Assembly: GCA_036504215.1 (NCBI GenBank) | Contig: DASXVO010000018.1 | Location: 1-64,000 of the forward strand | DNA: 64,000 nt | From: Vicinamibacterales bacterium | GTDB lineage: Bacteria; Acidobacteriota; Vicinamibacteria; Vicinamibacterales; Fen-181 | Direction: 5' to 3' | Shown: positions 26,812-37,793 of the stretch, piece after piece | How the letters are laid out: the number at the start of each line of letters is the position of its first letter | How positions within the stretch are numbered: position 1 is the stretch's first letter | Notes under the pieces: model-generated | The model's input: the letters and a program-made list of their open reading frames with translations, nothing else | Database searches by the model: none | What the model was told of the DNA's origin: nothing | Position numbers and translations under genes: made by a program

Positions 26812-28269
26812 CTAGCGCGCTTCGGTTTCCTTCCGTTCTGGCGTCGGGGCGGGCACGGTGGGCTCATCGCCGTTGTCGCCGCGGCGCCGGCGGGGACGGA
26901 TGTCGTAGCGCTTGATCATCTCGTTCAGCGTGGTCGGCTTCAGGTGCAGCAGCTCCGCGGCTTTCTTCTGCACTCCCCCTGCCGCTTCGAGCGTCGACTC
27001 GATCAACCGCCTCTCGAAGTCGGCCGTCACCTCGTTGAAGAAGATGCCCTCGGGCGGCAGCGCGAACTGCGGCATCTTGAAGATCGGCCGGTTCCTGACC
27101 TGATCGGGCACCAGGTCATCGCCAATCATCGCGCCGGTGGACAGCACGACCGCTCGCTCGATGACGTTCTCGAGCTCGCGCACGTTGCCTGGCCAGTCGT
27201 ATTCCATCAGCAGATCGAGCGCGGACGGCGCCAGCTCGATGTCGCGCTTGTCGTTCTCCTCGCCGTACTTGTTGAGGAAGTGCTGCACGAGCAGCGGGAT
27301 GTCCTCCTTGCGTTCGCGAAGCGGCGGCAGCTGCACGGTGATGACGTGGAGCCGATAGTACAAATCCTCGCGGAACCGCTGCTCCTCCATCATCTGCCGG
27401 AGATCCACGTTCGTGGCGGCGATGATGCGGACGTCGACCTTGATGTTCTCGACACCGCCGAGCCGCATGAACTCGCGTTCCTGCATCACGCGCAGGAGCT
27501 TGGGCTGGGTCTCGAGCGGAACGTTCCCGATTTCGTCGAAGAAGATGCTGCCCTTGTCGGCCATCTCGAACAGCCCCTTCTTCGGGTAGACCGCCCCGGT
27601 GAAGGCGCCCTTGACGTGGCCGAACAGGTTGGACTCGAGCAGATCCGGCGGCAGATTACCCGAGTTCACCGTGACGAATGCGCGCGGGGCGCGCGGGGAG
27701 TTCGAGTGGATGGCCCGTGCCACCAGTTCCTTGCCGGTCCCGCTCTCGCCGCCGATCAGAATGGTCGATCGACTCGGCGCCGCCTGGATGATCAGGTCGA
27801 ACACCTGTCTCATCCGCTCGCTACGGCCGATGATGTTGCCGAACTTGCTGTAGCGTTCCTGGAGGTTCTGCTTGAGCGCGCGATTCTCGGCGACCAACTG
27901 CCCGCGCTCGATCGCGTTGCGCAGCACCGCCAGCACTTCGTCGTTCTTGAACGGCTTGGTGATGTAGTCGAACGCCCCGCGCTTCATCGCGGCAATCGCG
28001 GTCTCCACGGAGGCGAACGCGGTGATCATGATAACGGCGATATCCTCGTCGAGTTTCTTGATCTCGTCGAGCATCGTCAGACCGTCCATGCCCGGCATCA
28101 TCACGTCCACGATCGCGGCGTCCACCGGGATCGCGCGGGCGATGTCGAGCCCCTCGACGCCACTTTCGGCAAGACGAACGTCGTAGCCCTCGCGCGTCAG
28201 CAGCGCCTCGAGGATCTCGCGCATGATCTCTTCGTCGTCGACGACGAGTATCGTTCCGTTACGGGGCAT
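26812..28269 (-). CDS. NtrC-family sigma-54 activator response regulator
   Basis: The 485-residue protein has a receiver domain (Asp55 in IVDVMMPG, Lys105 in TKPF). The central AAA+ domain has Walker A GESGTGKE (174-181), the sigma-54-contacting GAFTGA (221-226) and Walker B SIFFDEIG (241-248). A Fis-type helix-turn-helix follows (about 430-460, QKKAAELLHLKPTTLNEM), then a charged tail. It activates transcription by RNA polymerase with sigma-54. The sensor kinase gene lies 21 bp upstream on the same strand. The nearest sigma-54 promoter I see is that of the cytochrome b gene, making it the leading candidate target. Confidence 0.95.
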   Translation of the reverse strand: MPRNGTILVVDDEEIMREILEALLTREGYDVRLAESGVEGLDIARAIPVDAAIVDVMMPGMDGLTMLDEIKKLDEDIAVIMITAFASVETAIAAMKRGAFDYITKPFKNDEVLAVLRNAIERGQLVAENRALKQNLQERYSKFGNIIGRSERMRQVFDLIIQAAPSRSTILIGGESGTGKELVARAIHSNSPRAPRAFVTVNSGNLPPDLLESNLFGHVKGAFTGAVYPKKGLFEMADKGSIFFDEIGNVPLETQPKLLRVMQEREFMRLGGVENIKVDVRIIAATNVDLRQMMEEQRFREDLYYRLHVITVQLPPLRERKEDIPLLVQHFLNKYGEENDKRDIELAPSALDLLMEYDWPGNVRELENVIERAVVLSTGAMIGDDLVPDQVRNRPIFKMPQFALPPEGIFFNEVTADFERRLIESTLEAAGGVQKKAAELLHLKPTTLNEMIKRYDIRPRRRRGDNGDEPTVPAPTPERKETEAR

Positions 28270-28290
28270 CAGCTATTCTTCCGTTGGTGA

Positions 28291-31230
28291 CTACATGGCT
28301 CGCACGGGACGCGAAGACGCCGCGGCTGCCGCCACGGGGAACGCGAGCGTGAAGCGCGTGCCTTGCCCGACGTCACTGTCGCAGGTAATCGTGCCGTCGT
28401 GCTCGCGCACGATGCCGTAGGTGATGGAGAGGCCGAGGCCAGTCCCCTGTCCGATGGCCTTGGTCGTGAAGAACGGATCGTAGATTCGGGCCAGGTGCTC
28501 GCTCGGTATGCCGGCGCCGGTGTCCGCGACCTCCGCCACGGCTGAACCGTCGGCGATCTTCGTGGAGATCGACAGCCACCCCCCCTTCGGCATCGCGTCG
28601 CGGGCGTTCAGGAACAGGTTCAGGAACACCTGCTGAAGCTTGAACTCGATGCCCATCACGACGGGACCCTGTGTCGCCATCTCGCGGCGCACCTGGATCC
28701 GCGCCACCTTGAACTGGTGCTCCAGCAGCGACAGCACGTCGTTGATGACGACGTTCAGGTCGACCGTCCCCCGCCCCGCGCCGGCGGCCACCGGGCGAGA
28801 CAGGTTCAACAGCCCGTTGACGATCTTCGCCGCGCGGAACGTCTGGCGTTCGATCTTCTCGAGCAGCCGCGTCTTGGGATCCTGAGGATCCGCCCCCTCG
28901 AGCAGCATCTGCGTGAAGCTCGAGATGCCGGTGAGCGGCGTATTGACCTCGTGAGCCACGCCGGCGGCCAGGAGGCCGATGGAGGCCATCTTGTCCGAGA
29001 TCTGCAGCTGTTCTTCCAGTTGGGCGCGGGCCGTGACATCGTCCACGATGATGACCGTCCCGCTGTCCGATCCTGAGCCGGACAGCGACTGCAGCGGCAC
29101 GGTCGTGACGTTCACGAGGAGCCGGTTGTCGTCCGACTGATCGAGCCGCCGTCCGGGCAGCGTGTAGCGATAGAGGCTGCCGCCTTCCGGCGAGCGGGCT
29201 CGCATCGAGCGCACGGCGTCCACGAACGCCGGATCGAAGAGCTCGTCGAGCCGCTGGCCGACGGCCTCGCCGCGCAGCACGCCATACAGTGTTTCGAGCG
29301 CGCGGTTCCAGCGAACGACCCGGTCGTTCACATCGACGACCGCGAGGCCGGCATCGAGCGACTCGAGGACGCTCTCGTTGAACTCGCGCATCCGGCCGAC
29401 TTCCTCGGCCTTGACCTGCAGTTGACGGTACAGCCGCCCGTTTTCGAGCGCCGTCGCCGCCTGCCCCGCAACCACGGCGAGCAGCGCGAAATCCTCGCTG
29501 TTCAGAGGCTCGGCGCGCGGCTTGCGCCCGAGCGCGAGCACCGCAATCGTCGTCTCCTTCGAGACGCAGGGGATGAAATAGTACAGCTCACGTTCACGCC
29601 AGGGCTCGAGTTCGTCCGGCGGGATGCTCCGCGTGGTCGCCGCCTCGTCGAGGCCAACGACCTCTCCCCCCGCCAGCCGCGATCCGAGCGCGGAATCGCG
29701 TGCAATCCGGATCGGCTCGTCGGCGAGCCCCACGGACCGGATCGCCGAGAACTGGGACGACCGTTCCTCGCCGAGCAGGAGCGCCATCCGTTCCACGAGC
29801 AGCGTCTCGGTGACCCGCGCGACGATGCGGTCCCCGAGGCGATAGAGGTCGAGGTCGGAACTGAGGTCGCGCGCAAAGCCCACGAGCGCGCGACGGTAAT
29901 CGTAGCGGTCCCGGTAGAAGGCACGATCGACGGTCGCCTGGATGGCGTTCTTGAGCGGTCGCGCGAGCAGCACCACCACCAGCGTTGCCAGCACCGCGAT
30001 CACCGAGTTGTGCTGGTGCGAGTCCTCCAGGAACATCCACCCGGCCAGACGCAACAGCACGGCGTAAATGGCCGTAATCGCCGACAACGCGGCCGCCCAC
30101 ACCATGGCCCGCTTGATGATCACCTCGACGTCCATCAGCCGGTAGCGGACGATCGCCGAAGCGAACGCGAGCGGGATCAGACTGAGCGGGATGGACGACA
30201 GCTCCATCGGCAGCGACGGGCTGATGCCGAGCGCAAACGGGATCGCGTACCCGAACGCGAACGGCAGGCCGCCGAACACGGTCCCCCACGCAATCCATCT
30301 GAGCTGGCGGCGCGCGGTCAACGAACGGACCTGGCCGAAGGCCTTGCCCACGACCACGAGCCCGCCGATCAGGCACAGCGACAAGTAGAGCGGCTCGTAC
30401 GTCTCCAGGCTCTGCACGACACCGGTGATGTAGAAGCGGGCGTCGCGCGTCGCCCGGGCGATGGCAATGACCCGGGCCGCTCCGAGCATCAACGCGGGGA
30501 GATAGACCAGCGGCCAGAGGCGGCTGCCGAGCGGGGTCTCGACCCAGTTCCGGGGCCGTTCGGGGAAGAACAACGTGAAGTGCAGGAACAGCGGCGGCAG
30601 AAGCAGGACCGACGCCGCATTCACCCAGTAGATGACCCAGTCGAGGTGGTCGAGCCGGCCGCTCGACGACAACGCGGAACAGCCGAAGAACGCGCCGGCC
30701 AGCCAGAGAAAGTGCAGGGTCGCCGGGTTGCCCGGGCGCCGGAGCCTGACCGCCGCGCCGACGAACAACGTGAAGATACCGACCACGGCCAGCGGAAGGT
30801 ACAGGCTTCCCTTCCCGCCGGGCAGCGCGGCGAGCCTGAACTCGAAGGCCTGCTGGCTGCCGAGCCGCAGGATGCGGTAGTTCGCCGACTGGCCGTCCTT
30901 CGCACGGTGCAGCCACTCGGTCACATCCGCCGGACTGTCGACGGCCTGCCCGTCAATCGCGTCCAGCACGTCGCCTGGGCGAATGCCGGCCGCGTAGGCC
31001 GCACTGCCGGGCGCGACTTCCCTGGCCACCAGTCCTTCACTGGCGGCCATCCACAGGACGCCATCGTCCGCCTCGTGCCATTTGGCACGGCTGACGATGT
31101 TGGCAATGCCAAGACCGAGGAGGGCGGCAACGATCCCGAGCGTCAGCAGATTCCGGCTGGTCAGAGCCCAGCCCGGCCAGCGCCAGCCGGCGAAGGGAAC
31201 TGCGGTTGCCGTCTTTCTCTGCTTTCTCAT
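28291..31230 (-). CDS. Multi-domain membrane histidine kinase with PDZ, GAF and PAS domains
   Basis: The 979-residue kinase begins with a membrane helix and a PDZ domain (about 50-135, GSAAYAAGIRPGDVLDAIDG). About eight membrane helices follow (140-460), then GAF (about 480-640) and PAS (about 655-770) domains. The HisKA domain has the phosphoacceptor in GVAHEVNTPLTGI, and the ATPase domain has LNLFLNARDA, DTGAGIP and GTGLGLSITYG. The PDZ domain between two membrane parts is unusual in kinases and could bind a peptide C-terminus outside the cytoplasm. The start is uncertain: ATG 31230 or 31281. It drives the NtrC-type regulator 21 bp downstream. Confidence 0.88.
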   Translation of the reverse strand: MRKQRKTATAVPFAGWRWPGWALTSRNLLTLGIVAALLGLGIANIVSRAKWHEADDGVLWMAASEGLVAREVAPGSAAYAAGIRPGDVLDAIDGQAVDSPADVTEWLHRAKDGQSANYRILRLGSQQAFEFRLAALPGGKGSLYLPLAVVGIFTLFVGAAVRLRRPGNPATLHFLWLAGAFFGCSALSSSGRLDHLDWVIYWVNAASVLLLPPLFLHFTLFFPERPRNWVETPLGSRLWPLVYLPALMLGAARVIAIARATRDARFYITGVVQSLETYEPLYLSLCLIGGLVVVGKAFGQVRSLTARRQLRWIAWGTVFGGLPFAFGYAIPFALGISPSLPMELSSIPLSLIPLAFASAIVRYRLMDVEVIIKRAMVWAAALSAITAIYAVLLRLAGWMFLEDSHQHNSVIAVLATLVVVLLARPLKNAIQATVDRAFYRDRYDYRRALVGFARDLSSDLDLYRLGDRIVARVTETLLVERMALLLGEERSSQFSAIRSVGLADEPIRIARDSALGSRLAGGEVVGLDEAATTRSIPPDELEPWRERELYYFIPCVSKETTIAVLALGRKPRAEPLNSEDFALLAVVAGQAATALENGRLYRQLQVKAEEVGRMREFNESVLESLDAGLAVVDVNDRVVRWNRALETLYGVLRGEAVGQRLDELFDPAFVDAVRSMRARSPEGGSLYRYTLPGRRLDQSDDNRLLVNVTTVPLQSLSGSGSDSGTVIIVDDVTARAQLEEQLQISDKMASIGLLAAGVAHEVNTPLTGISSFTQMLLEGADPQDPKTRLLEKIERQTFRAAKIVNGLLNLSRPVAAGAGRGTVDLNVVINDVLSLLEHQFKVARIQVRREMATQGPVVMGIEFKLQQVFLNLFLNARDAMPKGGWLSISTKIADGSAVAEVADTGAGIPSEHLARIYDPFFTTKAIGQGTGLGLSITYGIVREHDGTITCDSDVGQGTRFTLAFPVAAAAASSRPVRAM

Positions 31231-31323
31231 CGGACGAAGGCCAGACGAAGGGCGATGCCTGGACGAGATAGCAATCGGCATACCACGAACCGGATCGCGC
31301 CGTTCGCCGCTAAGTGTTTCGAT

Positions 31324-31340
31324 TACAGTCATCTACAGTC
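31324..31340 (-). promoter_or_regulatory. Direct repeat upstream of the kinase operon
   Basis: TACAGTC occurs twice with a 10-bp period (31324-31330 and 31334-31340), about one helical turn, 40-60 bp before the possible kinase starts. It could be a regulator site. No matched -35/-10 pair was seen next to it. Confidence 0.25.
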
Positions 31341-31416
31341 TGTATCCGAACCGCACTTGGACCCTAATCCAACCTCGTGGATGACTCATCCAAAGAGTCG
31401 AATCGCATTGCGGACG

Positions 31417-31442
31417 AAAAAAAAGCGGGCCGGTCGGCCCGC
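31417..31442 (-). terminator. Intrinsic terminator of the TonB-receptor-like gene
   Basis: On the minus strand, GCGGGCC-GACC-GGCCCGC is followed directly by eight T residues, 50 bp beyond the stop at 31493. It is the only textbook intrinsic terminator that I found in the window, and it insulates this gene from the kinase operon. Confidence 0.92.
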
Positions 31443-31492
31443 CTGCTTCCCGCCCCTTGGATATCGCTCCGGGAGAGATTTCCCGACCCTGC

Positions 31493-33388
31493 TCAGAACC
31501 TCACCAGCACGCCGCCGACGATGCGGGTGGGCGGTCGGACCACGAGCAGTTCGTCATAGACGGACCCGTCGCGCGACGGGTCACGGAAGAGGTTCTTGAC
31601 CGCCACCAGCACCTGCCACTGTGCGGAGGTGAAATCGAGGAACGGGAGTCGCTGGGTCACCTGCACGTCGAAGCGGCTGTCCAGGCCTGTCTTGAGTGCG
31701 TCGATGTCGCGGCGAGCGAAGCCCGTGTTGATCCGGCAGGCGATGAACACGCGCGTGGCGGTGAGCGGGATGTCGGTCTCGACTGCTGTCATCAGGTCGT
31801 GGAGCCGCTCATCCTGTCTGGGTTCTTCGCCGAAACCGGGAAGGAACGAGCCGCGCCGGTCGACCGACGCCATTGGCAGCCACCTGGCCGTTGTCATCTG
31901 ATATGCGACAGAGCCACGGAAACGGGACGTGAGCGCGTGCGAGAGCCCGATACTCCAGCCCCGCGCATTCACCTCGCCAGCATTGCCGACCGAGTAGTGC
32001 CGGCCGTCGAACGAACTGGTCAGCCCCACGTCGAACAACGCCAGTTGCTGGTCGGAGGTCTTCTGGTAGAAGCTCCGGAACGCCAGGGTGAGCCCGCGCA
32101 CCAGATCGCTCTCGATCCCGAGCTCGACCTGCCCGGTCCGCTCGGCAACCATCGGCGCGTCACCGACGAACGTGCGGTCGGGCGGAACCCACATGCCGAC
32201 GGTCAACGGCTCGAGGAACTCCTCGGCGCCGGGCGCCAGCATCCGTCGCGAGAGCCCGGCATAGACGCGAACCCGTCTGACGGGAACGACCGTCACGCTG
32301 ACGCTCGGGCTGAGAAGGCCCGCACCCGGGAGGTAGTCGTACCGGGAGTACCTGGCGCCGTAGTCGAGCGCAAGGCGCGGCGAGAACACCCACCGCCCCA
32401 CACCGTAGATGGAGCCTGCGGACCTGCCGAGGGCATCCCGGCCCGAGAGCGGCGACCAGCGCTCGGAGGCCGAGTCGTACCGCTGAGCGCTGTAGGAGAA
32501 CCCGACGTCGTAGACGTGCGGCGACGGGCCGCGGTTGTGGTAAGCGGCCGCGAGGAACCAGGCGCCCAAGTCGGGCTGGGCCATGACCCGAGCCGACCAG
32601 TCACCGTGGTGCCACAGTGGGCCGGCGAACGAGAAGTAGGCCGTGCTCCGAACGATGTTGTCGGCGGTGGTGACCGTGGCGGGAACGCGATCGAATGAGC
32701 CCGACGTCAGCAGATTCACCTGTGCAGTGATCGGCAGGTCCGTCAGGAACCGCGCGGACGAGTCGAGCGCCCTCCCGATCGCGGCTGCGGTGGTCGCGGT
32801 GGTGTCGGGGTCGGAGGCCGCGTCAATCGCCGCCCGCTCCGTCGTTTCCTTGAGGATGCTGCGCTTGAGATGGCGCAGACGCCAAGCCTTCTCGCTGTGG
32901 TCATCGCCAGCCGCGCTGTCCCCGGTCGGGGGTTCGATGGACAGCGGATCGTCGCCGGTGGCCAGGCCGGCGGCAAGCATCTGCGGCGGCGACGTGGCGG
33001 CCTTGATGCGCAGCAGCGTCACCGAGAACCGGGACGGCGCACTCGGACGCACCTCGACAAACTGCCTGCGGGAAGGCGAGAACCCGGTGAGGTGGGCGCG
33101 CACCAGGTACGCTCCGGGCGGAAGCGCCCGGAGCGTGAACGAGCCACGGCGATCGCTGACCGCCACGGCACTGGTCGAACCGAGCGCAGAGATCATCGCT
33201 CCCGCGAGCGGAACCCCGCGCTCGTCCACCACGACCCCTTCGATGTGGCCGGACGCCGCGCGCGCAACGCGCCGCCCGCGGTCGTCCGCACCGGGACGAA
33301 GACCGTCGGACTGCGCGAAGACCAACGGGGTCGCCCCCACCAGCCCCACGACGACCGTCGATCCAACGAGCGTGAAGAGGCGGTTCAT
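31493..33388 (-). CDS. TonB-receptor-like outer-membrane protein with regulatory-like N-domain
   Basis: The 631-residue exported protein has a signal peptide and a carboxypeptidase-regulatory-like domain (about 45-130: GHIEGVVVDERGVPLAGAMI, GSFTLRALPPGAYLVRAHL). A polar linker and a long series of beta-barrel strands follow (about 230-631), ending in VLVRF. Barrel features such as YDVGFSYSAQRYD and IYGVGRWVFSPRLALDYGARY fit SusC/TonB-type receptors. I do not see a clear plug domain or TonB box, and it is shorter than usual receptors. The ATG at 33388 has AAAGG upstream. A strong terminator follows. It may bind a glycan or other large ligand. Confidence 0.75.
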   Translation of the reverse strand: MNRLFTLVGSTVVVGLVGATPLVFAQSDGLRPGADDRGRRVARAASGHIEGVVVDERGVPLAGAMISALGSTSAVAVSDRRGSFTLRALPPGAYLVRAHLTGFSPSRRQFVEVRPSAPSRFSVTLLRIKAATSPPQMLAAGLATGDDPLSIEPPTGDSAAGDDHSEKAWRLRHLKRSILKETTERAAIDAASDPDTTATTAAAIGRALDSSARFLTDLPITAQVNLLTSGSFDRVPATVTTADNIVRSTAYFSFAGPLWHHGDWSARVMAQPDLGAWFLAAAYHNRGPSPHVYDVGFSYSAQRYDSASERWSPLSGRDALGRSAGSIYGVGRWVFSPRLALDYGARYSRYDYLPGAGLLSPSVSVTVVPVRRVRVYAGLSRRMLAPGAEEFLEPLTVGMWVPPDRTFVGDAPMVAERTGQVELGIESDLVRGLTLAFRSFYQKTSDQQLALFDVGLTSSFDGRHYSVGNAGEVNARGWSIGLSHALTSRFRGSVAYQMTTARWLPMASVDRRGSFLPGFGEEPRQDERLHDLMTAVETDIPLTATRVFIACRINTGFARRDIDALKTGLDSRFDVQVTQRLPFLDFTSAQWQVLVAVKNLFRDPSRDGSVYDELLVVRPPTRIVGGVLVRF

Positions 33389-33454
33389 ATACTGGCCTTT
33401 GTGGCTCACGACGTCATTGCCGTCCGGGCAGGCCGCACCGCGGACGGCCCGTCG

Positions 33455-34537
33455 TCAACCTGCAACCACTGTGAACGTCGAGTTCTCGACCTTCGACTTG
33501 CCGGTGACCTTGTCTGTCACCTTGATCTCGAGCCGGTACTCCCCTTCGGGGAAACTCGTGAGCGGCACCGACAGGCCACCGACGAGCTGATGCCCGGCGT
33601 TGACGTCGAACTGCGGCGGCAGCGTCTGCGCGTCGAAGTTCTGCGGATTCGTCTTGTTGAAGAACTTCTCGGCGCCGTCTTTCTTCGTGTAGAAGTTGTA
33701 GTCGACCGTCACGTTCGGCTTGTTCGACGTCTTGTCGATGCCGTTGTTGTAGACGAGGAACAGGATCGAAAGTTCATCCTTCTTCGTGAACTTGTTGTCG
33801 GGCGATGGCGTGAGCCGGGTCAACCCGAACACGTACGGATTGGCGGAGATCTCCGCCTCGGGCAGCGCCGCGGTGAGTTGCTCGGTCTTGCTGGCAATCA
33901 GCACAGAGCTGGTCGCAAGCTCGTCGTTCCAGTAGTTGGGTACGGTGACCGCCTGCTTCGCCACGACGGTGCGCGGCGGCGGCGCCTTCTTGTCCTTGCT
34001 GTTCGCGGACCGCTCACGGACGAGCACCGACACGTCGTACTCGCCTCCGGGCACCGAGAACGCGCGCTGCAACCGATACGGCTGACCGGCTTCCGGAGCC
34101 TTCAGGTCGAGGAATCGAACGTCCTCGAACACGTACTCGACCTTGGCCGGTTCCTTCTTGGCCTTGTCGTCCTTCTTCGCGTCCGCAGCAGCGGGCGCGG
34201 CCGGAGCGGCTGCCGACTTGCTGGTGACGCGGATGTAGTAGATCACCGACGGGGTCGTCAGCTTGTCGATGGCGATCGTGAAGGGCACGAACGTGCGCTG
34301 ATCCCGGGCCTTCAGCGAGTGGTTCTGCCAGGTCAGCGTGAGGTCGTTTGGCGCCGGCTGGCCCGCGGCCACGCCGTCCACGGTCTGGAGGGCGGCAGCG
34401 ATTTCCTGCTGCTGCTGCTTGTCGAACTTCCTGTCATCCTTCTTCTTGTCCTGCGCGAACGATCCGGCAGCGGCCACGAAGAAAAGGGCGGCGATAAGAG
34501 CACTGGCGACGGCCAGCACCCGGGCACGGATATGCAT
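33455..34537 (-). CDS. Exported protein of unknown function
   Basis: The 360-residue product has a signal peptide (ARVLAVASALIAALFFVAAAGSFA). A Lys/Asp/Gln-rich segment and a beta-rich body follow, including a low-complexity Ala/Lys stretch around residue 130-150. The second half (VPNYWNDELATSSVLIASK, through FPEGEYRLEIKVTDKVTGK) recalls acidobacterial secreted proteins, but no enzyme motif is visible. The ATG at 34537 is preferred because it places the hydrophobic core correctly; GGAG is about 13 bp upstream. It is upstream of the TonB-receptor-like gene by 66 bp and probably cotranscribed with it. Confidence 0.65.
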   Translation of the reverse strand: MHIRARVLAVASALIAALFFVAAAGSFAQDKKKDDRKFDKQQQQEIAAALQTVDGVAAGQPAPNDLTLTWQNHSLKARDQRTFVPFTIAIDKLTTPSVIYYIRVTSKSAAAPAAPAAADAKKDDKAKKEPAKVEYVFEDVRFLDLKAPEAGQPYRLQRAFSVPGGEYDVSVLVRERSANSKDKKAPPPRTVVAKQAVTVPNYWNDELATSSVLIASKTEQLTAALPEAEISANPYVFGLTRLTPSPDNKFTKKDELSILFLVYNNGIDKTSNKPNVTVDYNFYTKKDGAEKFFNKTNPQNFDAQTLPPQFDVNAGHQLVGGLSVPLTSFPEGEYRLEIKVTDKVTGKSKVENSTFTVVAG

Positions 34538-34888
34538 GACGACTATACTCCCAGTCTCCGTCGAAATGACGAACATCTGTCGGATCATAGTCGCCTCCAG
34601 ACTGGAAAGTCAAAACCTCCCACCCCATCGGAACCGGGTAGAAGCCGGCGCGTGCTATGATGACGAATTCCCGGGGGAATCCGTGGATTTCGTGGCGATC
34701 TGTCCCGACCGGCCCGATTCCAACCACGGCTGAGCACCTTCTAGCCGTGGACCTCGGCGGAGTGCACCGACGGCTGATCCGGGCGGGTCGCGCCGCGCCG
34801 GGGCCCCCTCGCTGTTTGCCAGAGGCGTCGTCGCGGTGACACGGCGCACCGAGACCCCGCCGGCTGATCCCGGGAGCCGGAGGACGAC
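34538..34888 (+). other. Divergent intergenic region before glgC
   Basis: This 351-bp region separates two divergent genes. It contains the extended -10 listed separately. A CCACGGC/GCCGTGG hairpin lies at 34724-34750. The GC-rich stretch to the glgC ribosome site has no frame that I trust. Confidence 0.4.
34653..34661 (+). promoter_or_regulatory. Extended -10 promoter for glgC
   Basis: TG-C-TATGAT is a good extended -10 element, about 225 bp before glgC. No strong -35 is present, as is usual for extended -10 promoters. It would give a long leader containing a CCACGGC/GCCGTGG hairpin (34724-34750). Confidence 0.35.
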
Positions 34889-36172
34889 ATGCTCGACGAG
34901 GCCATGGTGATCGTGCTGGCGGGCGGAACGGGGGAGCGCCTGAACCCCCTCACCCAGGATCGCGCGAAGCCGGCGGTCTATTTCGGCGGCCCGTACCGCA
35001 TCATCGATTTCGTCCTGAGCAACTGCATCAACTCGGGGCTGCGCCGCGTCTTCATCGCGACACAGTACAAGTCGCTCTCCTTGAACCGCCACATCCGCAT
35101 GGGCTGGAGCATCGTCTCCGAGGAACTCGGCGAGTTCATCGAGATCCTGCCGCCGCAGAAGCGCGTCGGCGAGAACTGGTACCTCGGAACGGCCGACGCT
35201 GTGTACCAGAACCTGTATTCGGTGGTGCGCGAGAACCCGCGGCAGGTCATCATCCTCGCGGGTGACCACGTCTACAAGATGGATTACTCGCGGATGCTGC
35301 GGTTCCACCAGGAACGCCAGTCCGCGGTGACGATTGCCACGATCGAGATGCCCCTGGCCGAGTCGCGCCGGTTCGGCATCCTGCAGGTGGACGAGAGCGA
35401 CCGCGTCATCGGCTTCCAGGAGAAGCCGAACGAACCCATTACCATCCCGGGATCGCCCCACCTCGCGCTCGTCTCGATGGGCATCTACATCTTCGAAGCG
35501 GACATCCTGATCCGCGCCCTCGAGGCCGACGCAGGCCGCGACACGACGCACGATTTCGGCAGGGACGTCATCCCAGCGCTCATCGCCGAGGAGAAGGTGT
35601 TCTCGTACCGTTTCTACGACGAGAACAAGAAGGCCGCGAAGTACTGGCGCGACATCGGCACGCTCGATGCGTACTTCGAGGCGAGCATGGATCTCGTGCA
35701 GGTCAATCCGGAGTTCAACCTGTACGACCCCGAATGGCCACTGCACACGTACCAGCCTCAGGCGCCGCCGGCGAAATTCGTCTTCGCCGAAGAGGGCCGG
35801 CGCTGCGGCCAGGCGCTCGACTCGATCATCTCGCCCGGCTGCATCGTGTCGGGCAGCCGCATCTCGGGCAGCATCCTCTGCCCCAACGTCCGCGTGCACA
35901 GCTTCTGCAACATCGAGCAGGCCATCCTCATGCCCGGCGTGCGCGTCGGGCGTCATGCCCGGTTGCGGCGCGTCATCGTGGACCGCGATGCGTGCATCCC
36001 GCGTGGCGCGTCCATCGGGTACGACCTCGAGGAGGATCGCCGCCGCCACACGGTCACGGAGACGGGGGTCGTCGTCGTCACGCGGGACGACGAGCCGATG
36101 GTGCGGGACATCGATGAGGACGCACTGCAGATCGAGATGGAAGCCGACCGCCGAGGTTCGGCCGGGGAGTGA
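34889..36172 (+). CDS. glgC: Glucose-1-phosphate adenylyltransferase
   Basis: The 427-residue enzyme makes ADP-glucose for glycogen synthesis. The N-terminal nucleotidyltransferase domain shows VIVLAGGTGERLNPLT, AKPAVYFGGPYRIIDF, GTADAVYQNL, ILAGDHVYKMDY and FQEKP, with the expected Asp in GDH. The C-terminal left-handed beta-helix (about 300-390) has hexapeptide-like repeats. It is slightly longer than typical because of an acidic tail. The ATG at 34889 follows GGAGG. No other glycogen genes are adjacent. The enzyme is normally allosterically regulated by glycolytic intermediates; the sequence does not show which. Confidence 0.95.
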   Translation: MLDEAMVIVLAGGTGERLNPLTQDRAKPAVYFGGPYRIIDFVLSNCINSGLRRVFIATQYKSLSLNRHIRMGWSIVSEELGEFIEILPPQKRVGENWYLGTADAVYQNLYSVVRENPRQVIILAGDHVYKMDYSRMLRFHQERQSAVTIATIEMPLAESRRFGILQVDESDRVIGFQEKPNEPITIPGSPHLALVSMGIYIFEADILIRALEADAGRDTTHDFGRDVIPALIAEEKVFSYRFYDENKKAAKYWRDIGTLDAYFEASMDLVQVNPEFNLYDPEWPLHTYQPQAPPAKFVFAEEGRRCGQALDSIISPGCIVSGSRISGSILCPNVRVHSFCNIEQAILMPGVRVGRHARLRRVIVDRDACIPRGASIGYDLEEDRRRHTVTETGVVVVTRDDEPMVRDIDEDALQIEMEADRRGSAGE

Positions 36173-36227
36173 GGCTCCTGCGCTTCCAACGCCCCCCGAA
36201 CCTCTTTGCCTACACCAGCCGCATTCG

Positions 36228-37740
<1,513 letters not shown>

Positions 37741-37753
37741 GGATCGGGGGTCA

Positions 37754-37787
37754 GGGATCGGGGGTCAGGGGAACGAGCCCCGATCCC
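37754..37787 (+). terminator. GC-rich hairpin after eno
   Basis: GGGATCGGGG pairs with CCCCGATCCC (10 bp, 14-nt loop) 13 bp after the eno stop. It is built partly from two direct copies of GGATCGGGGGTCAG (37741-37768). It could act in both directions for the convergent genes. No T-tract follows. Confidence 0.5.
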
Positions 37788-37793
37788 CGTCCG

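Noticed and set aside
29422-31599. Long plus-strand frame opposite the histidine kinase, and a similar one at 26779-28290
   Set aside because: Both are mirror frames of well-supported genes with no ribosome site and low-complexity RRRQ/EDH-rich products.
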